Shown here one piece after another: positions 41,220 through 51,036 of a stretch of 64,000 nucleotides of DNA. Under the pieces are notes generated by a model. The model was not told where the DNA came from and made no database searches. It saw only the letters and a program-made list of their open reading frames with translations. Origin of the DNA: CAJBVG01 sp943372995 (GTDB lineage Bacteria; Bacteroidota; Bacteroidia; Sphingobacteriales; Sphingobacteriaceae). The position numbers and the translations under genes were made by a program. Within the stretch, counting starts at the first letter, position 1. Each line of letters begins with the position of its first letter. The stretch covers positions 620,001 through 684,000 of the forward strand of contig CALSAQ010000001.1 in assembly GCA_943372995.1 (NCBI GenBank), in the 5' to 3' direction.

Positions 41220-42995
41220 ATGAACTTATCAGAAATTATTATAGGCCATACACAACAGGCCATACATTCTTTATTTAATACCCAAGTAGAAGCATCAAGC
41301 ATCAATATACAAGATACGCGTAAGGAATTTGAAGGCGAAGTAACTGTGGTTACCTTTCCTTTTATTAAACTATCTAAAAAATCGCCAGAAGAAACTGGTG
41401 CGATGATTGGAGATTACTTACAACAGAATACCGATTTAGTAGTTGGATACAATACCGTAAAAGGATTCCTTAACCTTAGTATTTCTTCTAAGTATTGGAT
41501 TGATTCGCTAAGCGCTGTAAATACTAACGCTCATTTCGGGAAGTTACCATCAAAAAATAAAAAAGTGATGGTAGAGTATTCTTCTCCAAATACCAATAAA
41601 CCTTTGCATCTGGGACATGTTAGAAATAATTTGTTGGGATACTCTGTGGCAGAAATATTAAAGTATGCAGGCTATGATGTAGTGAAAGCAAACTTAGTTA
41701 ACGATAGAGGAATACATATTTGTAAATCGATGTTAGCTTGGGAGAAGTTTGGGAATGGAGAAACTCCTCAAAGTTCTGGAATGAAAGGCGACCATTTAGT
41801 AGGGAAATATTACGTAGAATTCGACAAAGCCTATAAGAAAGAAATTGAAGCATTAGTAGCCCAAGGTTTAACAGAAGAGCAAGCAAAGAAAGAAGCACCC
41901 ATGATTAAAGAAGCACAAGAGATGCTTTTGAAATGGGAACAAAAAGACGAGCATGTTCAGCAGCTTTGGAAAATGATGAACGATTGGGTGTACGAAGGTT
42001 TTGCAGTTACCTATAAATCGATGGGCGTAGATTTCGATCAATATTATTACGAATCGTACACATATACACTAGGGAAAGATATTATTGAGGAGGGATTGAG
42101 TAAAGGGGTTTTCTTTAAGAAAGAAGATGGTTCGGTGTGGATCGATTTAACTGATGATGGATTAGATCAGAAATTAGTATTACGTGCCGATGGAACCTCT
42201 GTATACATTACACAGGACTTAGGTACTGCTCAAATGAAATACGAGAAAAATAAAATGGACAATTCCATTTATGTAGTAGGGAATGAGCAAGAATATCATT
42301 TTAAAGTATTGTTTTTAATACTCGAAAAATTAGGAAAAACTTGGGCGAAGGGCTTATACCATTTATCATACGGAATGGTTGATTTGCCTAGCGGTAAAAT
42401 GAAATCGAGAGAAGGAACTGTGGTAGATGCAGATGATTTAATAGATGAGATGATACAATCGGCGAAAGAGCAATCGGAAGCCTTAGGAAAAGTATCGGAG
42501 TTTGAAGAAAGCGAAAAGCAACAACTCTATAAAACAATAGGGATGGGTGCATTGAAATATTACCTCCTTAAAGTGGATCCGAAGAAAAGATTGTTATTCG
42601 ACCCGAATGAATCGATAGACTTACAAGGAAACACTGGTCCGTTTATTCAATATTCATACGCAAGAATAAAATCGATATTGAGAAAAGCGGATGTTGAAGT
42701 ACCATCATCGTTAAATATTACTACGCTAAATGCAAACGAAAAAGAATGTATTTTCTTAATGCTGAAATATCCTTCATTAATTGAAGAAGCCGCTAGAACA
42801 TACAGTCCTGCATTGTTAGCAAATTATTTATACGAATTGGCGAAAACCTTTAATAAGTTTTACCATGATGATCCAATTTTAAAGTTGGAAGATCAGGAAA
42901 GATTATTATTTAGGTTGATGATTTGTAAAAACACAGCGCAAGTAATCTCATCCGGAATGGCATTACTCGGTATTGAAGTTCCAGAAAGAATGTAA
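41220..42995 (+). CDS. argS: Arginyl-tRNA synthetase
   Basis: 591 residues, class I. HIGH motif as HLGH in SPNTNKPLHLGHVRNN; KMSKS region as SGKMKSREGTVVD; anticodon-binding DALR helices at the C-terminus (KYPSLIEEAARTYSPALLANYLYELAK). Full length. Charges tRNA-Arg in the cytoplasm. It starts 8 bp after the arginase gene, so both are probably cotranscribed. Confidence 0.96.
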   Translation: MNLSEIIIGHTQQAIHSLFNTQVEASSINIQDTRKEFEGEVTVVTFPFIKLSKKSPEETGAMIGDYLQQNTDLVVGYNTVKGFLNLSISSKYWIDSLSAVNTNAHFGKLPSKNKKVMVEYSSPNTNKPLHLGHVRNNLLGYSVAEILKYAGYDVVKANLVNDRGIHICKSMLAWEKFGNGETPQSSGMKGDHLVGKYYVEFDKAYKKEIEALVAQGLTEEQAKKEAPMIKEAQEMLLKWEQKDEHVQQLWKMMNDWVYEGFAVTYKSMGVDFDQYYYESYTYTLGKDIIEEGLSKGVFFKKEDGSVWIDLTDDGLDQKLVLRADGTSVYITQDLGTAQMKYEKNKMDNSIYVVGNEQEYHFKVLFLILEKLGKTWAKGLYHLSYGMVDLPSGKMKSREGTVVDADDLIDEMIQSAKEQSEALGKVSEFEESEKQQLYKTIGMGALKYYLLKVDPKKRLLFDPNESIDLQGNTGPFIQYSYARIKSILRKADVEVPSSLNITTLNANEKECIFLMLKYPSLIEEAARTYSPALLANYLYELAKTFNKFYHDDPILKLEDQERLLFRLMICKNTAQVISSGMALLGIEVPERM

Positions 42996-42998
42996 GAA

Positions 42999-44723
42999 AT
43001 GAGAATGAGGTTTAAATTTACAGGTCTACTTATTCTTATCTCATATCTCACATCTCATATTTCACATCTAAATACAGCAAATGCTCAGGTCTTTAAAGAA
43101 CTACATAGTTTTAACTTTTATGCAGATTCTATTACCAATTATTCGAGTACTTGGATAGATGTTGATCAGGATTATGATTACGATTTATTGAATTTTTCGA
43201 TTCTCAATAAACCTAATCAATTGCATATAGCATCCAGCGATAAACTTCAGCCATCGAATAGTATATTTCAGAAAGATGGAGGCAATGCCAATGGTGCATG
43301 TTATGCGGATATCGATATGGACGGCGATTTAGATATTTTTGTGTATTCTATATTCGGACAAAAAAATTATCTGTACATCCAAGAGTCGAAAGGGATTTTT
43401 AGGAAAGAAGCTTTTCAGGATATTGTAAACATAGAGAACAATGCTTTTTTTGCTCAATTCTCAGATGTCGATTTAGACAACGACCCAGATTTACTCATTA
43501 CTGATACGGAATTGTGGAATCCGAAAACCATTCGAAAGCCTAGTAAAATATACTATAACAACGGATTTGGAATTTTTTCAGAAGAGAATGTATTGAAATT
43601 CTATGTACCGAAATCGGATACCAGAAGTATACTATTATCGGATCTTAATCAAGATAGTAAAGAAGATTTATTGCTGTTAAATTTTGGTTCTGCGAATGAA
43701 TTGTATTTGAAAAACGAAGGGAAGAATTTCAGTAAAATAAGTTCGAACCTCAGCATTACAGCTGGAGATTTTATGGATGCACTATGCTTCGATTTCGACA
43801 ACGATGGCGATCAAGATGTGTTTTTAGCAAAAGTGAAAGAAGGGATAGATTGTTACCGTAATGATGGGAATTTATTGTTTACTAAAATTCCGAATGTATT
43901 TAATTTAGGTGAATATACTATTGCAGCTATAGAGGCTAATGATTGGAATAATGATGGGGCGATGGATATAATTGTTCATCAATCTTTTGGAAAAGGGAAA
44001 AGAGTTTTTATCAATCAACAATTGGTCAATAATCATATCACATTTAAGTTAAGAGCTAGTAAAGCTAATCTCGACGGTATTCAATCGAAAGTATATGTAA
44101 AAACACTCAGTAATGGTAAAGAATATTGGCAATACAAAGAAATAAGAGCCTCACAAATCACGAGTTTACCACATGGCTTTGATGTGCATTTTGGAATAGG
44201 AGAGATGCAAAAGTTAGATTCTGTAAAAGTGATTTGGCCCGATGGGATAGAAGAGTATTTCACTCAGCTCGAAGCTAATAAATATTATTTCTTAGAACCA
44301 CGTAAAAAACCTAGTACGATAGAAAATGCAAGTGCATCAGTAACTGCATTACACTTAATAAAAGAGTTAAGTATTGATGTTTTTGCTGATTATTTTCGCT
44401 TTGGAGAAATTGCAGGAATAACACTCTTTTACGAAAACAAAGGTTTAGTGAATCAAGATGTGGAAATCAATTTGAGTCTATCGGAAGCGATGCCTTTATT
44501 CAATAGTTTCCCGATGCCGACAAAAAATACTGCAACAGAATATCATTGGAAGATAAAAGATGTGCCAGCGAATTATCGAGGTATCATTACCTTATCGGTT
44601 CGTACACCAAACATAGAGCAGACTACGGCTAAGCAGCAGGTGCTAAAAGTAAGTATAGAGCCCAGTATTGGAGATGAGCGACCAGAAAATAATCTAAAAG
44701 AAATCATCAAAGAGATGAAATAA
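42999..44723 (+). CDS. FG-GAP/VCBS-repeat secreted protein with ASPIC/UnbV domain
   Basis: 574 residues with a signal peptide ending ANAQ. Repeats of the VCBS/FG-GAP type, with Ca-binding loops: DVDQDYDYDLL, DIDMDGDLDIF, DVDLDNDPDLL, DFDNDGDQDVF, DWNNDGAMDII. Then the ASPIC/UnbV C-terminal element (DSVKVIWPDGIEEYF) and an Ig-like/CARDB-like end. No T9SS tail is visible. The gene follows argS by 3 bp but looks functionally unrelated; a strong terminator follows. Confidence 0.85.
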   Translation: MRMRFKFTGLLILISYLTSHISHLNTANAQVFKELHSFNFYADSITNYSSTWIDVDQDYDYDLLNFSILNKPNQLHIASSDKLQPSNSIFQKDGGNANGACYADIDMDGDLDIFVYSIFGQKNYLYIQESKGIFRKEAFQDIVNIENNAFFAQFSDVDLDNDPDLLITDTELWNPKTIRKPSKIYYNNGFGIFSEENVLKFYVPKSDTRSILLSDLNQDSKEDLLLLNFGSANELYLKNEGKNFSKISSNLSITAGDFMDALCFDFDNDGDQDVFLAKVKEGIDCYRNDGNLLFTKIPNVFNLGEYTIAAIEANDWNNDGAMDIIVHQSFGKGKRVFINQQLVNNHITFKLRASKANLDGIQSKVYVKTLSNGKEYWQYKEIRASQITSLPHGFDVHFGIGEMQKLDSVKVIWPDGIEEYFTQLEANKYYFLEPRKKPSTIENASASVTALHLIKELSIDVFADYFRFGEIAGITLFYENKGLVNQDVEINLSLSEAMPLFNSFPMPTKNTATEYHWKIKDVPANYRGIITLSVRTPNIEQTTAKQQVLKVSIEPSIGDERPENNLKEIIKEMK

Positions 44724-44757
44724 AAAAGGGGTACTGAACTGTTCAATACCCCTTTTT
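44723..44757. terminator. Bidirectional terminator between convergent genes
   Basis: AAAAAGGGGTACTGAAC pairs with GTTCAATACCCCTTTTT with one mismatch in a 16-bp stem. A-run and T-run on both sides make it work for both the plus-strand VCBS gene and the minus-strand dehydrogenase. Confidence 0.92.
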
Positions 44758-44771
44758 CTAGTTTATGCTAT

Positions 44772-45674
44772 TCAGTTAATTTTCAAACGACTGAAGTAGT
44801 ATGATAATTTTAGGTCTTTTGTACCATGAGAATAATCGTAGAACCCACGTTTAGTTTTCACACCTAATTCACCTGCAGTTACCATTTTCACTAGTAAAGG
44901 ACAAGGAGCATATTTAGGATTTCCGAAACCTTCATGTAAAACTTCTAAGATAGCTAAGCACACGTCTAAGCCAATGAAATCAGCTAATTGCAATGGACCC
45001 ATAGGGTGAGCCATACCTAATTTCATTACCGTATCGATTTCTTCTACACCAGCAATACCTTCAAATAAAGTATAGATAGCTTCGTTAATCATCGGCATTA
45101 AAATTCTGTTTGCTACGAAACCAGGATAGTCGTTTACTAAGGTTGGAACTTTTTCAATTTTTTTAGAAAGTTCGATGATGATATCGCAAACTACATCGTC
45201 GGTTTGATAACCTTTAATTACCTCAACCAATTTCATCATAGGCACAGGATTCATAAAGTGCATACCTATTACTTTGTTAGCGCGGCCAGAAGCTGCACCA
45301 ATTTCTGTGATAGAGATAGATGAAGTATTGGTTGCTAAAATCGCTTCAGGATGAGTAAATGTGCCAAGGTCTTTAAAGATTTTCTTTTTCACCTCAGGAT
45401 TTTCCGTCGCGGCTTCAATTACTAAATCTGCATCTTTTACACCATCTTTTAAATCGGTAAAAGTGCTTAAGTTACTTAATGTGTTAATTTTTGTTTCTTC
45501 GCTGATAGTACCTTTAGCTACCATACGATCGAGGTTTTTACCGATAGTCTCTAACGCACGTTTTAATGCATCAGGATTAACATCGATAAGGTTCACTTGG
45601 TATCCGTACTGTGCAAACACGTGCGCAATTCCATTACCCATCGTACCAGAACCAATTACTGAAATATTTTTCAT
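44772..45674 (-). CDS. 3-hydroxyacyl-CoA (3-hydroxybutyryl-CoA) dehydrogenase
   Basis: 300 residues. Rossmann start VIGSGTMGNGIAHVFAQYGY; catalytic region MHFMNPVPMMKLVEVIKG with the active-site His; NDYPGFVANRILMPMINEA and the C-terminal HPMGPLQLADFIGLDV dimerisation part. Size fits single-domain hbd/paaH enzymes. It oxidises 3-hydroxyacyl-CoA with NAD(P) in fatty acid degradation or butanoate metabolism; ETF in the same window could take electrons from the acyl-CoA step. Monocistronic. Confidence 0.93.
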   Translation of the reverse strand: MKNISVIGSGTMGNGIAHVFAQYGYQVNLIDVNPDALKRALETIGKNLDRMVAKGTISEETKINTLSNLSTFTDLKDGVKDADLVIEAATENPEVKKKIFKDLGTFTHPEAILATNTSSISITEIGAASGRANKVIGMHFMNPVPMMKLVEVIKGYQTDDVVCDIIIELSKKIEKVPTLVNDYPGFVANRILMPMINEAIYTLFEGIAGVEEIDTVMKLGMAHPMGPLQLADFIGLDVCLAILEVLHEGFGNPKYAPCPLLVKMVTAGELGVKTKRGFYDYSHGTKDLKLSYYFSRLKIN

Positions 45675-45761
45675 TTTATTTTTTATTAATTACGCGGCAA
45701 ATTTATAAGAATATTGCGCTTTACAAGGGAATACGCTATTCTTTTTATTAACATATAAACT

Positions 45762-45792
45762 AAAAAGAGACGCAAAATGTTGCGTCTCTTTT
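45762..45792 (-). terminator. Terminator of the lysine aminotransferase gene
   Basis: AAAAGAGACGCA and TGCGTCTCTTTT form a perfect 12-bp stem with a 6-nt loop between the lysine aminotransferase stop (45814) and the dehydrogenase start (45674). Confidence 0.92.
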
Positions 45793-45813
45793 AAATAAAT
45801 ATAAGATTTTGAT

Positions 45814-47145
45814 TTATAGTGACTTAACGATTGTTTCCAATACGCTCATTCCTTGATCTACATGTTGTTTTTCGATGTTTAGAGCAGGACGGAAGCGGAT
45901 AGAGTTGTTTCCACAACCTAAGAACATCACATTGTTCTCCATACCTTTCTCAACGAATTTATCACGCATCGTTTTGTTTGGGAAATCGAAGGCAACCATT
46001 AAGCCTTTACCTCTAACATTGCTTATTTTCGATTCTCTTTTCGAAATATCAAGAATGGTATCGTATAGATAATCACCTACTTGAGCTGCATTTTCTAATA
46101 AATTATCTTCTTCAATAATTTCCATTATTCTCGAAGAACGCACCATATCCACTAAGTTACCACCCCAAGTAGAATTGATACGAGAAGGTACATTAAATAC
46201 GTTCGTTTCAATTTCATCTACTTTTTTACCAGCTAGGATACCGCATACTTGCATTTTCTTACCGAAAGCAAGGATATCCGGACGAGCTTTTTCACCAAAA
46301 TGTTCGTGAGCCCAGAATTTTCCTGTTAATCCAACACCACTTTGCACTTCATCGTAAATAAGGAAAGCATCGTTTTCGTCGGCAAGAATTCTAAGTTTTT
46401 CTAAAAATTCTCTTCTGAAGTGATTATCACCACCTTCCGATTGTATAGGTTCAATAATAATAGCACAGATTTCATCTGGATTATTTTTGAATGCAGTTTT
46501 TATCTGTTTGATAGAGAGCTCTTCACGATGTAATAACTCTTCGTAATTATCATCAGAATAAGGGAATTTTATTTTAGGGTTAGATACTCTTGGCCAATCG
46601 AATTTAGCAAACCATTTGGTTTTGTCTGGTAGAGTATTGGTTAAGCTAAGTGTGTATCCAGAACGACCATGAAAAGCTTGTTCAAAGTGTAATACCTTGT
46701 ATCCTTTTTCGTAAGTATATCCTTTTTGGAAGTTTTTCTGAACTTTCCAGTCCATCGCTACTTTTAATGCATTTTCTATGGCTAATGATCCACCAGCGAT
46801 AAAAAAAGCATGAGGTAAATAAGACGGAATACCCACTCTAGAGAATGTATCCACGAATTGTGCATACTGAGGAGTGTAAATATCAGAGTTAGAAGGGTTT
46901 GTTAATGCAGCTAGCATTAGGTTCTTCTTAAATTCTTCATCGTTCACCATTTTTGGGTGATTGTAACCCAATGGTACTGATGCAAAACAGGTGAAGAAAT
47001 CGAGTAATTTTCTGTTGTGTTTGGAGTCGCTAATCCATACACCATTACTCTTCTCCAAATCGAAAACCATATCGTAACCATCTGCTAAAATGTGCTTACT
47101 TAAGGTCTCTTGAACTTGGTTGGGTGAAATACTAACTTTATACAT
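45814..47145 (-). CDS. lat: L-lysine 6-aminotransferase
   Basis: 443 residues from ATG 47145 (MYKVSISPNQVQETL). Class III PLP aminotransferase: IAGGSLAIENALKVA, FEQAFHGRSGYT, IYDEVQSGVGLTGKFW and the PLP Lys in ILAFGKKMQVCGI. The KMQVCG segment and overall layout match L-lysine 6-transaminases more than ornithine or GABA aminotransferases. It would turn lysine and 2-oxoglutarate into 2-aminoadipate semialdehyde, starting lysine breakdown. A TATCTTTG promoter element is at 47162. Confidence 0.86.
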   Translation of the reverse strand: MYKVSISPNQVQETLSKHILADGYDMVFDLEKSNGVWISDSKHNRKLLDFFTCFASVPLGYNHPKMVNDEEFKKNLMLAALTNPSNSDIYTPQYAQFVDTFSRVGIPSYLPHAFFIAGGSLAIENALKVAMDWKVQKNFQKGYTYEKGYKVLHFEQAFHGRSGYTLSLTNTLPDKTKWFAKFDWPRVSNPKIKFPYSDDNYEELLHREELSIKQIKTAFKNNPDEICAIIIEPIQSEGGDNHFRREFLEKLRILADENDAFLIYDEVQSGVGLTGKFWAHEHFGEKARPDILAFGKKMQVCGILAGKKVDEIETNVFNVPSRINSTWGGNLVDMVRSSRIMEIIEEDNLLENAAQVGDYLYDTILDISKRESKISNVRGKGLMVAFDFPNKTMRDKFVEKGMENNVMFLGCGNNSIRFRPALNIEKQHVDQGMSVLETIVKSL

Positions 47146-47161
47146 TTGCTTTGTGTTTGTA

Positions 47162-47169
47162 CAAAGATA
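47162..47169 (-). promoter_or_regulatory. Putative promoter element of lat
   Basis: TATCTTTG on the minus strand, the same 8-mer and nearly the same distance to ATG (17 bp) as at the arginine decarboxylase gene. Confidence 0.5.
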
Positions 47170-47287
47170 GGCAAAAAACATGCCCATTTAATAGAAAAAA
47201 ACGCATTTTTTGTAAGTTTGGACGAATATTCTTGCCGATTTTGTTTGATGAGAATTTAGTTCTCTATTAAGTAATAATTATAGAAAA

Positions 47288-48187
47288 TTATCGACTCAAA
47301 AATTTCCGATAAGCATCTAGTTTTCCCAAGTTGCCTAATATTCCTCCAGTATGAATGAATAAAATAGAAGATTTTTTGTCTTTATTTTCGTTCATCCATT
47401 GGTAACATTTGAATAAACTTTTTGCAGTATAAATGGGGTCGAGCAAAATTCCAGTTGCTTGTTGAAAATTCAAACTAAATCTTAAGAGTTCATCGGTATG
47501 TTGAGCATATCGTCCGAAAATTTTGGTGTCGTGGAAATGAATGTGTTCATACGATTTACAAAGTTGTTTGGTGTTTTCTCTCACTTCATCAACACCATGA
47601 TGTACTACAACACCATGAACAGTAGTACTTAGCTTAGCGGCACTAATGCCATTCTGTATTCCTGCAAGGGTGCAACCAGTACCAGAAGCAATGAAGATAT
47701 GATTGTACTGTTGGTTAAGCTCCTGTACAATTTCTTCACAACCTTTCGCACCTTCTTCCGATAGCCCACCTTCGTCGATGAAAAATGTGTTCTTATTATT
47801 TCCGAAATGCTCTTCGAATAATTGTTTTTTATTTCGATAAGCTTCTCTACTCACTCTTATAATTTCCATACCAAATAATCGACAAAGACCTAAAAGTTCC
47901 GATTCTTGTTGAATTTCTTCGGCTCTGACAAATGCAGTGCATCTAAAACCGAATTTAGATGATGCAGAAGCCAATGCAATCAAGTGGTTGGAATATGGAC
48001 CTCCAAAACTAATGAGGTGGTTCTTGTCTTCTAATTTTGCTTTAATGAGGGTGTGTTTTAACTTCCTCCATTTATTCCCCGAGATCAGTGGGTCGATAAG
48101 ATCATCTCGTTTGATGAAGAGTTGAAATCCTTCAGGTACTTCATAAAATAATTCTTGGATAGGAGAGTGGATAGGAAGCTCAAACAT
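47288..48187 (-). CDS. PLP-dependent D-cysteine desulfhydrase / ACC deaminase family enzyme
   Basis: 299 residues, fold type II. The PLP Lys lies in LISGNKWRKLKH, followed by ISFGGPYSNHLIALA and SGTGCTLAG (phosphate-binding loop). The C-terminus has FIHTGGILG. Members deaminate D-cysteine, ACC or D-amino acids; the exact substrate is not predictable without structural comparison. It seems monocistronic and lies beyond the terminator of the next gene. Confidence 0.85.
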   Translation of the reverse strand: MFELPIHSPIQELFYEVPEGFQLFIKRDDLIDPLISGNKWRKLKHTLIKAKLEDKNHLISFGGPYSNHLIALASASSKFGFRCTAFVRAEEIQQESELLGLCRLFGMEIIRVSREAYRNKKQLFEEHFGNNKNTFFIDEGGLSEEGAKGCEEIVQELNQQYNHIFIASGTGCTLAGIQNGISAAKLSTTVHGVVVHHGVDEVRENTKQLCKSYEHIHFHDTKIFGRYAQHTDELLRFSLNFQQATGILLDPIYTAKSLFKCYQWMNENKDKKSSILFIHTGGILGNLGKLDAYRKFLSR

Positions 48188-48202
48188 ACTGCAACAATAA
48201 CG

Positions 48203-48235
48203 AAAAAACCCCTAAAAGAAAATTCTTTCAGGGGT
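48203..48235 (-). terminator. Terminator of the DUF6588-type gene
   Basis: ACCCCT and AGGGGT with AAAGAA/TTCTTT above a single mismatch form a hairpin; a run of six T follows on the minus strand. It is located 25 bp after the stop of the outer-membrane gene at 48261. Confidence 0.85.
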
Positions 48236-48260
48236 CTATTTTGTTTAGTTGGGTTAGGTT

Positions 48261-49382
48261 TTATTTCCAGTCGATATTTAAGCCAATACCAGCTGTAGCC
48301 ATTGGGTATGCACCAAAAGTGTATGCACCATGGAAAGTTATTATTAATAATTTTAAGCGTGCACCAAGGGTTCCTGTTACTCCATTAGCTCCATCTACTG
48401 TAAAATTAACAGGGTCAGAGATTTTGGTAACTACTTTTTGTCCGTAATTTGGATCTCCAACTCTTGTTTCTACTGAAGTAAGTGGATAGTCTCCGTCTAA
48501 GCTTAATTTAGTAGAACTTGTTTGGTAGTTAACACCTCCATAAACAGTGAGCACTGATAATTTTTTTGAAAGGATTAATCCAAAAGTAGTTGCTTTAGTT
48601 TCTAAGTTCATCGCTTGATCCGCATATACACCATTGTTTCCTGTTTGATTATTCACGCCAGACTCTGGTTTCAAATCAAGTCCTAAACCTAAATCCATCT
48701 TAGTGTATCCAAAAAATGCCGACATGTCGAAAGGCATTTTATTTACTACAGGAATCCATTGTTTAATATCGTGTTTCACACCAAAACCAAATAAACCTAA
48801 GTCGCCAGCATCACCAAATCCAACAGTAGGAATATACCTTACCATTACTTCTGTGTTTTTTATTAAACCTACCGCCAATTGAGCAGTTGGAGCACCAGAA
48901 AATGGAAGTCCAGCACCTTTTGGCGCATCAAATCTCGCTACTTCAATAGCAGGTTGACCAATAACTGGATTGTCTTGATTTAATACAAATACAGGGTTGT
49001 TGCTTGGTTTTGTTTCTCCCGCAACGGTTTGTGCAATATGGTTAGCATTATTGGCTAATTGTAATTTTGAAAGCCCCAACGATAACACATCATAAGTTTG
49101 ATCTTCAGTTGGAACCATAGTAATATTTAACGACATAGTCAGGTCGAATCTTCCCAATCCATGAGTTTTTGCAGTATTATACCAACCCCCATTTAAACCT
49201 GCACCAAATCCTCTGAAGAATGGAGTGGTATAAGCTTTAACAAGTTTACTAGCATCGGCGGCACCTGCTTTTAATAATTCAGCCACATCTGCCTGAGCAT
49301 GTACTTGCTGTTGAATACCTAGAGAGAAAATGGCTATCGTAGCTATTTTCAGTCCCTTGTTAATAAAAGTAAATTTTTTCAT
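48261..49382 (-). CDS. DUF6588-type outer-membrane protein
   Basis: 373 residues with a signal peptide ending VHAQ. Beta-rich barrel with PFFRGFGAGLNGGWYNTAKTHG at the N-terminus and GVKHDIKQWIPVVNKMPFDMSAF in the middle, characteristic of DUF6588. It ends in an aromatic-free GIGLNIDWK strand. Function unknown; it may be a porin-like channel. The ~700 bp upstream contain the 88-bp tandem repeat. Confidence 0.78.
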   Translation of the reverse strand: MKKFTFINKGLKIATIAIFSLGIQQQVHAQADVAELLKAGAADASKLVKAYTTPFFRGFGAGLNGGWYNTAKTHGLGRFDLTMSLNITMVPTEDQTYDVLSLGLSKLQLANNANHIAQTVAGETKPSNNPVFVLNQDNPVIGQPAIEVARFDAPKGAGLPFSGAPTAQLAVGLIKNTEVMVRYIPTVGFGDAGDLGLFGFGVKHDIKQWIPVVNKMPFDMSAFFGYTKMDLGLGLDLKPESGVNNQTGNNGVYADQAMNLETKATTFGLILSKKLSVLTVYGGVNYQTSSTKLSLDGDYPLTSVETRVGDPNYGQKVVTKISDPVNFTVDGANGVTGTLGARLKLLIITFHGAYTFGAYPMATAGIGLNIDWK

Positions 49383-49548
49383 GTTGAATAAGGTTTAGTA
49401 AGTATTTCGTTTTTTAAATATATAAAATTCTTTAGAATTAGATTTCCAATCCAAAAATGAAGATTATTTTTAAAATGGGGTATACCTCATATGGGGTATT
49501 TTTTCTACCCACTAGTACTGATTGAGTTGTGAGTTATTGGGTTCATTG

Positions 49549-50010
49549 ATCTGTGTCTTTTTTGCTGTTGAAAAACACCTAATCACAGAGACACAGGGGC
49601 ACAGAGATAAGTTTAGAACTATGGAGATATATTTCTCTGTGTCTTTTTTTTGCTGTTGAAAAACACCTAATCACAGAGACACAGGGGCACAGAGATAAGT
49701 TTAGAACTATGGAGATTTATTTCTCTGTGTCTTTTTTTGCCGTTGAATAACACCTAATCACAGAGACACAGGGGCACAGAGATAAGTTTAGAACTATGGA
49801 GATTTATTTCTCTGTGTCTTTTTTTTTGCTGTTGAAAAACACCTAATCACAGAGACACAGGGACACAGATTAAGTTTAAGAACTATGGGGATTTATTTCT
49901 CTGTGTCTTTTTTTGCTGTTGAAAAACACCTAATCACAGAGACACAGGGACACAGAGTAAGTTTAGAACTATGGAGATTTATTTCTCTGTGTCTCTGAGT
50001 CTCTGTGTTA
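49549..50010. repeat. Five tandem 86-89 bp repeats in an intergenic region
   Basis: CTCTGTGTC begins at about 49549, 49635, 49723, 49810, 49899 and 49985 (spacing 86-89), the last copy being cut short. Each unit has CTCTGTGTC ... T-run ... GCTGTTGAAAAACACC ... CACAGAGACACAGG, so the ends are inverted relative to each other (CTGTGTC/GACACAG). Copies differ at few bases and in T-run length. The remainder of 49383-50081 shows nothing else but the upstream region of the DUF6588 gene. Confidence 0.92.
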
Positions 50011-50081
50011 AGGAAAAAGGTTTGATGGATTTTTTTGATGGACGTGGACGTCCATCTCAGCTTAGGTTGAATTGTGAGTTG

Positions 50082-51029
50082 TTATTTCAGAATAACTTCA
50101 GTGGCTCCGTAGCCGAACTTTTCTTTCCTGGCATCTTTAAATGTTCTTACATGTGGATGCTTGCCTAACTGTTTATGGATTTCGTTTCTTAAGGTTCCAT
50201 TACCAACTCCATGAATGAATATAATCGATTGATAATGGTAAACAATTGCCGCTTCCAAATTTCTGCTGAACACCTCTAATTGCATGCGTAACATTTCCTC
50301 TGACTTCATGCTTGAGAAATTTTCGGTTAACTCTTCAATATGTAAATCGATTTCTCTATTAGGCATATCAATCGATGGTTTGCTCAATACAGGTGAAAGC
50401 ATTTGCTCAATGAGTTCTTCTTTATCAAATGAAATACTATGGTCTTGTTCTAACTCACTCAGGTATCCTTTTTTATTGATGAATGGAATTTCTTTCTCTG
50501 TGGTTAACACCTGTTTTGCCTTGATACTTTTCTTGTATATACTAGGCTGAGTAGGAGAGTATGCTCCTAATTGATGATAAATTACCTGTACCTGGAAAAT
50601 CCAACCTTGGTCGAATTCACTCAAAGTATGACTTGATATTCTTGCTGCAGTTTTCGATTTAACCAAGTCGGCATAAATCCCTTCATACACATCCTTTTTT
50701 TGTATGGTCACTGCAGCGAGTAAATTATACTGACTAGAATTAATTAAATGTAAATGATAAAGGTGGTGTATTTTTTCATCTCTATAAATAGCCAACAATA
50801 AACGATGGTCGGTATTCGTAGTGATGTTGCTTATGGCATTAGGAATTTCCTCCAAATCTTCTCTTAATTGCGATTCTCCAGATTGTACCAATACAATCTC
50901 ATTCGCCAAAACAGTGATTTCAAAATCACCCTCAATAGTAACACCCACCAACTGATGATCGATGATACTAGTTACTACACCTTCTTGTTTTTCGTTTAAG
51001 AAACGAACGTAATCGCCTATTTTGTACAT
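50082..51029 (-). CDS. DUF2027 and Smr-domain protein
   Basis: 315 residues from ATG 51029 (MYKIGDYVRFLNEKQEG); the 26 extra upstream codons are translated short-word repeats (THYSLLTTHYSLL) and are rejected. N-terminal KOW-like DUF2027 barrel, a middle DUF2027 beta domain, then a C-terminal Smr domain (EIDLHIEEL, IFIHGVGNGTLRNEIHKQL, FGYGATEVIL) of the MutS2-Smr nuclease class. It may bind or cut branched nucleic acid. It follows the phosphohexomutase gene across an array. Confidence 0.87.
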   Translation of the reverse strand: MYKIGDYVRFLNEKQEGVVTSIIDHQLVGVTIEGDFEITVLANEIVLVQSGESQLREDLEEIPNAISNITTNTDHRLLLAIYRDEKIHHLYHLHLINSSQYNLLAAVTIQKKDVYEGIYADLVKSKTAARISSHTLSEFDQGWIFQVQVIYHQLGAYSPTQPSIYKKSIKAKQVLTTEKEIPFINKKGYLSELEQDHSISFDKEELIEQMLSPVLSKPSIDMPNREIDLHIEELTENFSSMKSEEMLRMQLEVFSRNLEAAIVYHYQSIIFIHGVGNGTLRNEIHKQLGKHPHVRTFKDARKEKFGYGATEVILK

Positions 51030-51036
51030 TTTTTTT

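Noticed and set aside
49549..50010. 86-89 bp tandem repeats as a CRISPR or as a coding repeat
   Set aside because: There are no variable spacers, and unit length is not a constant multiple of three; frames are interrupted.
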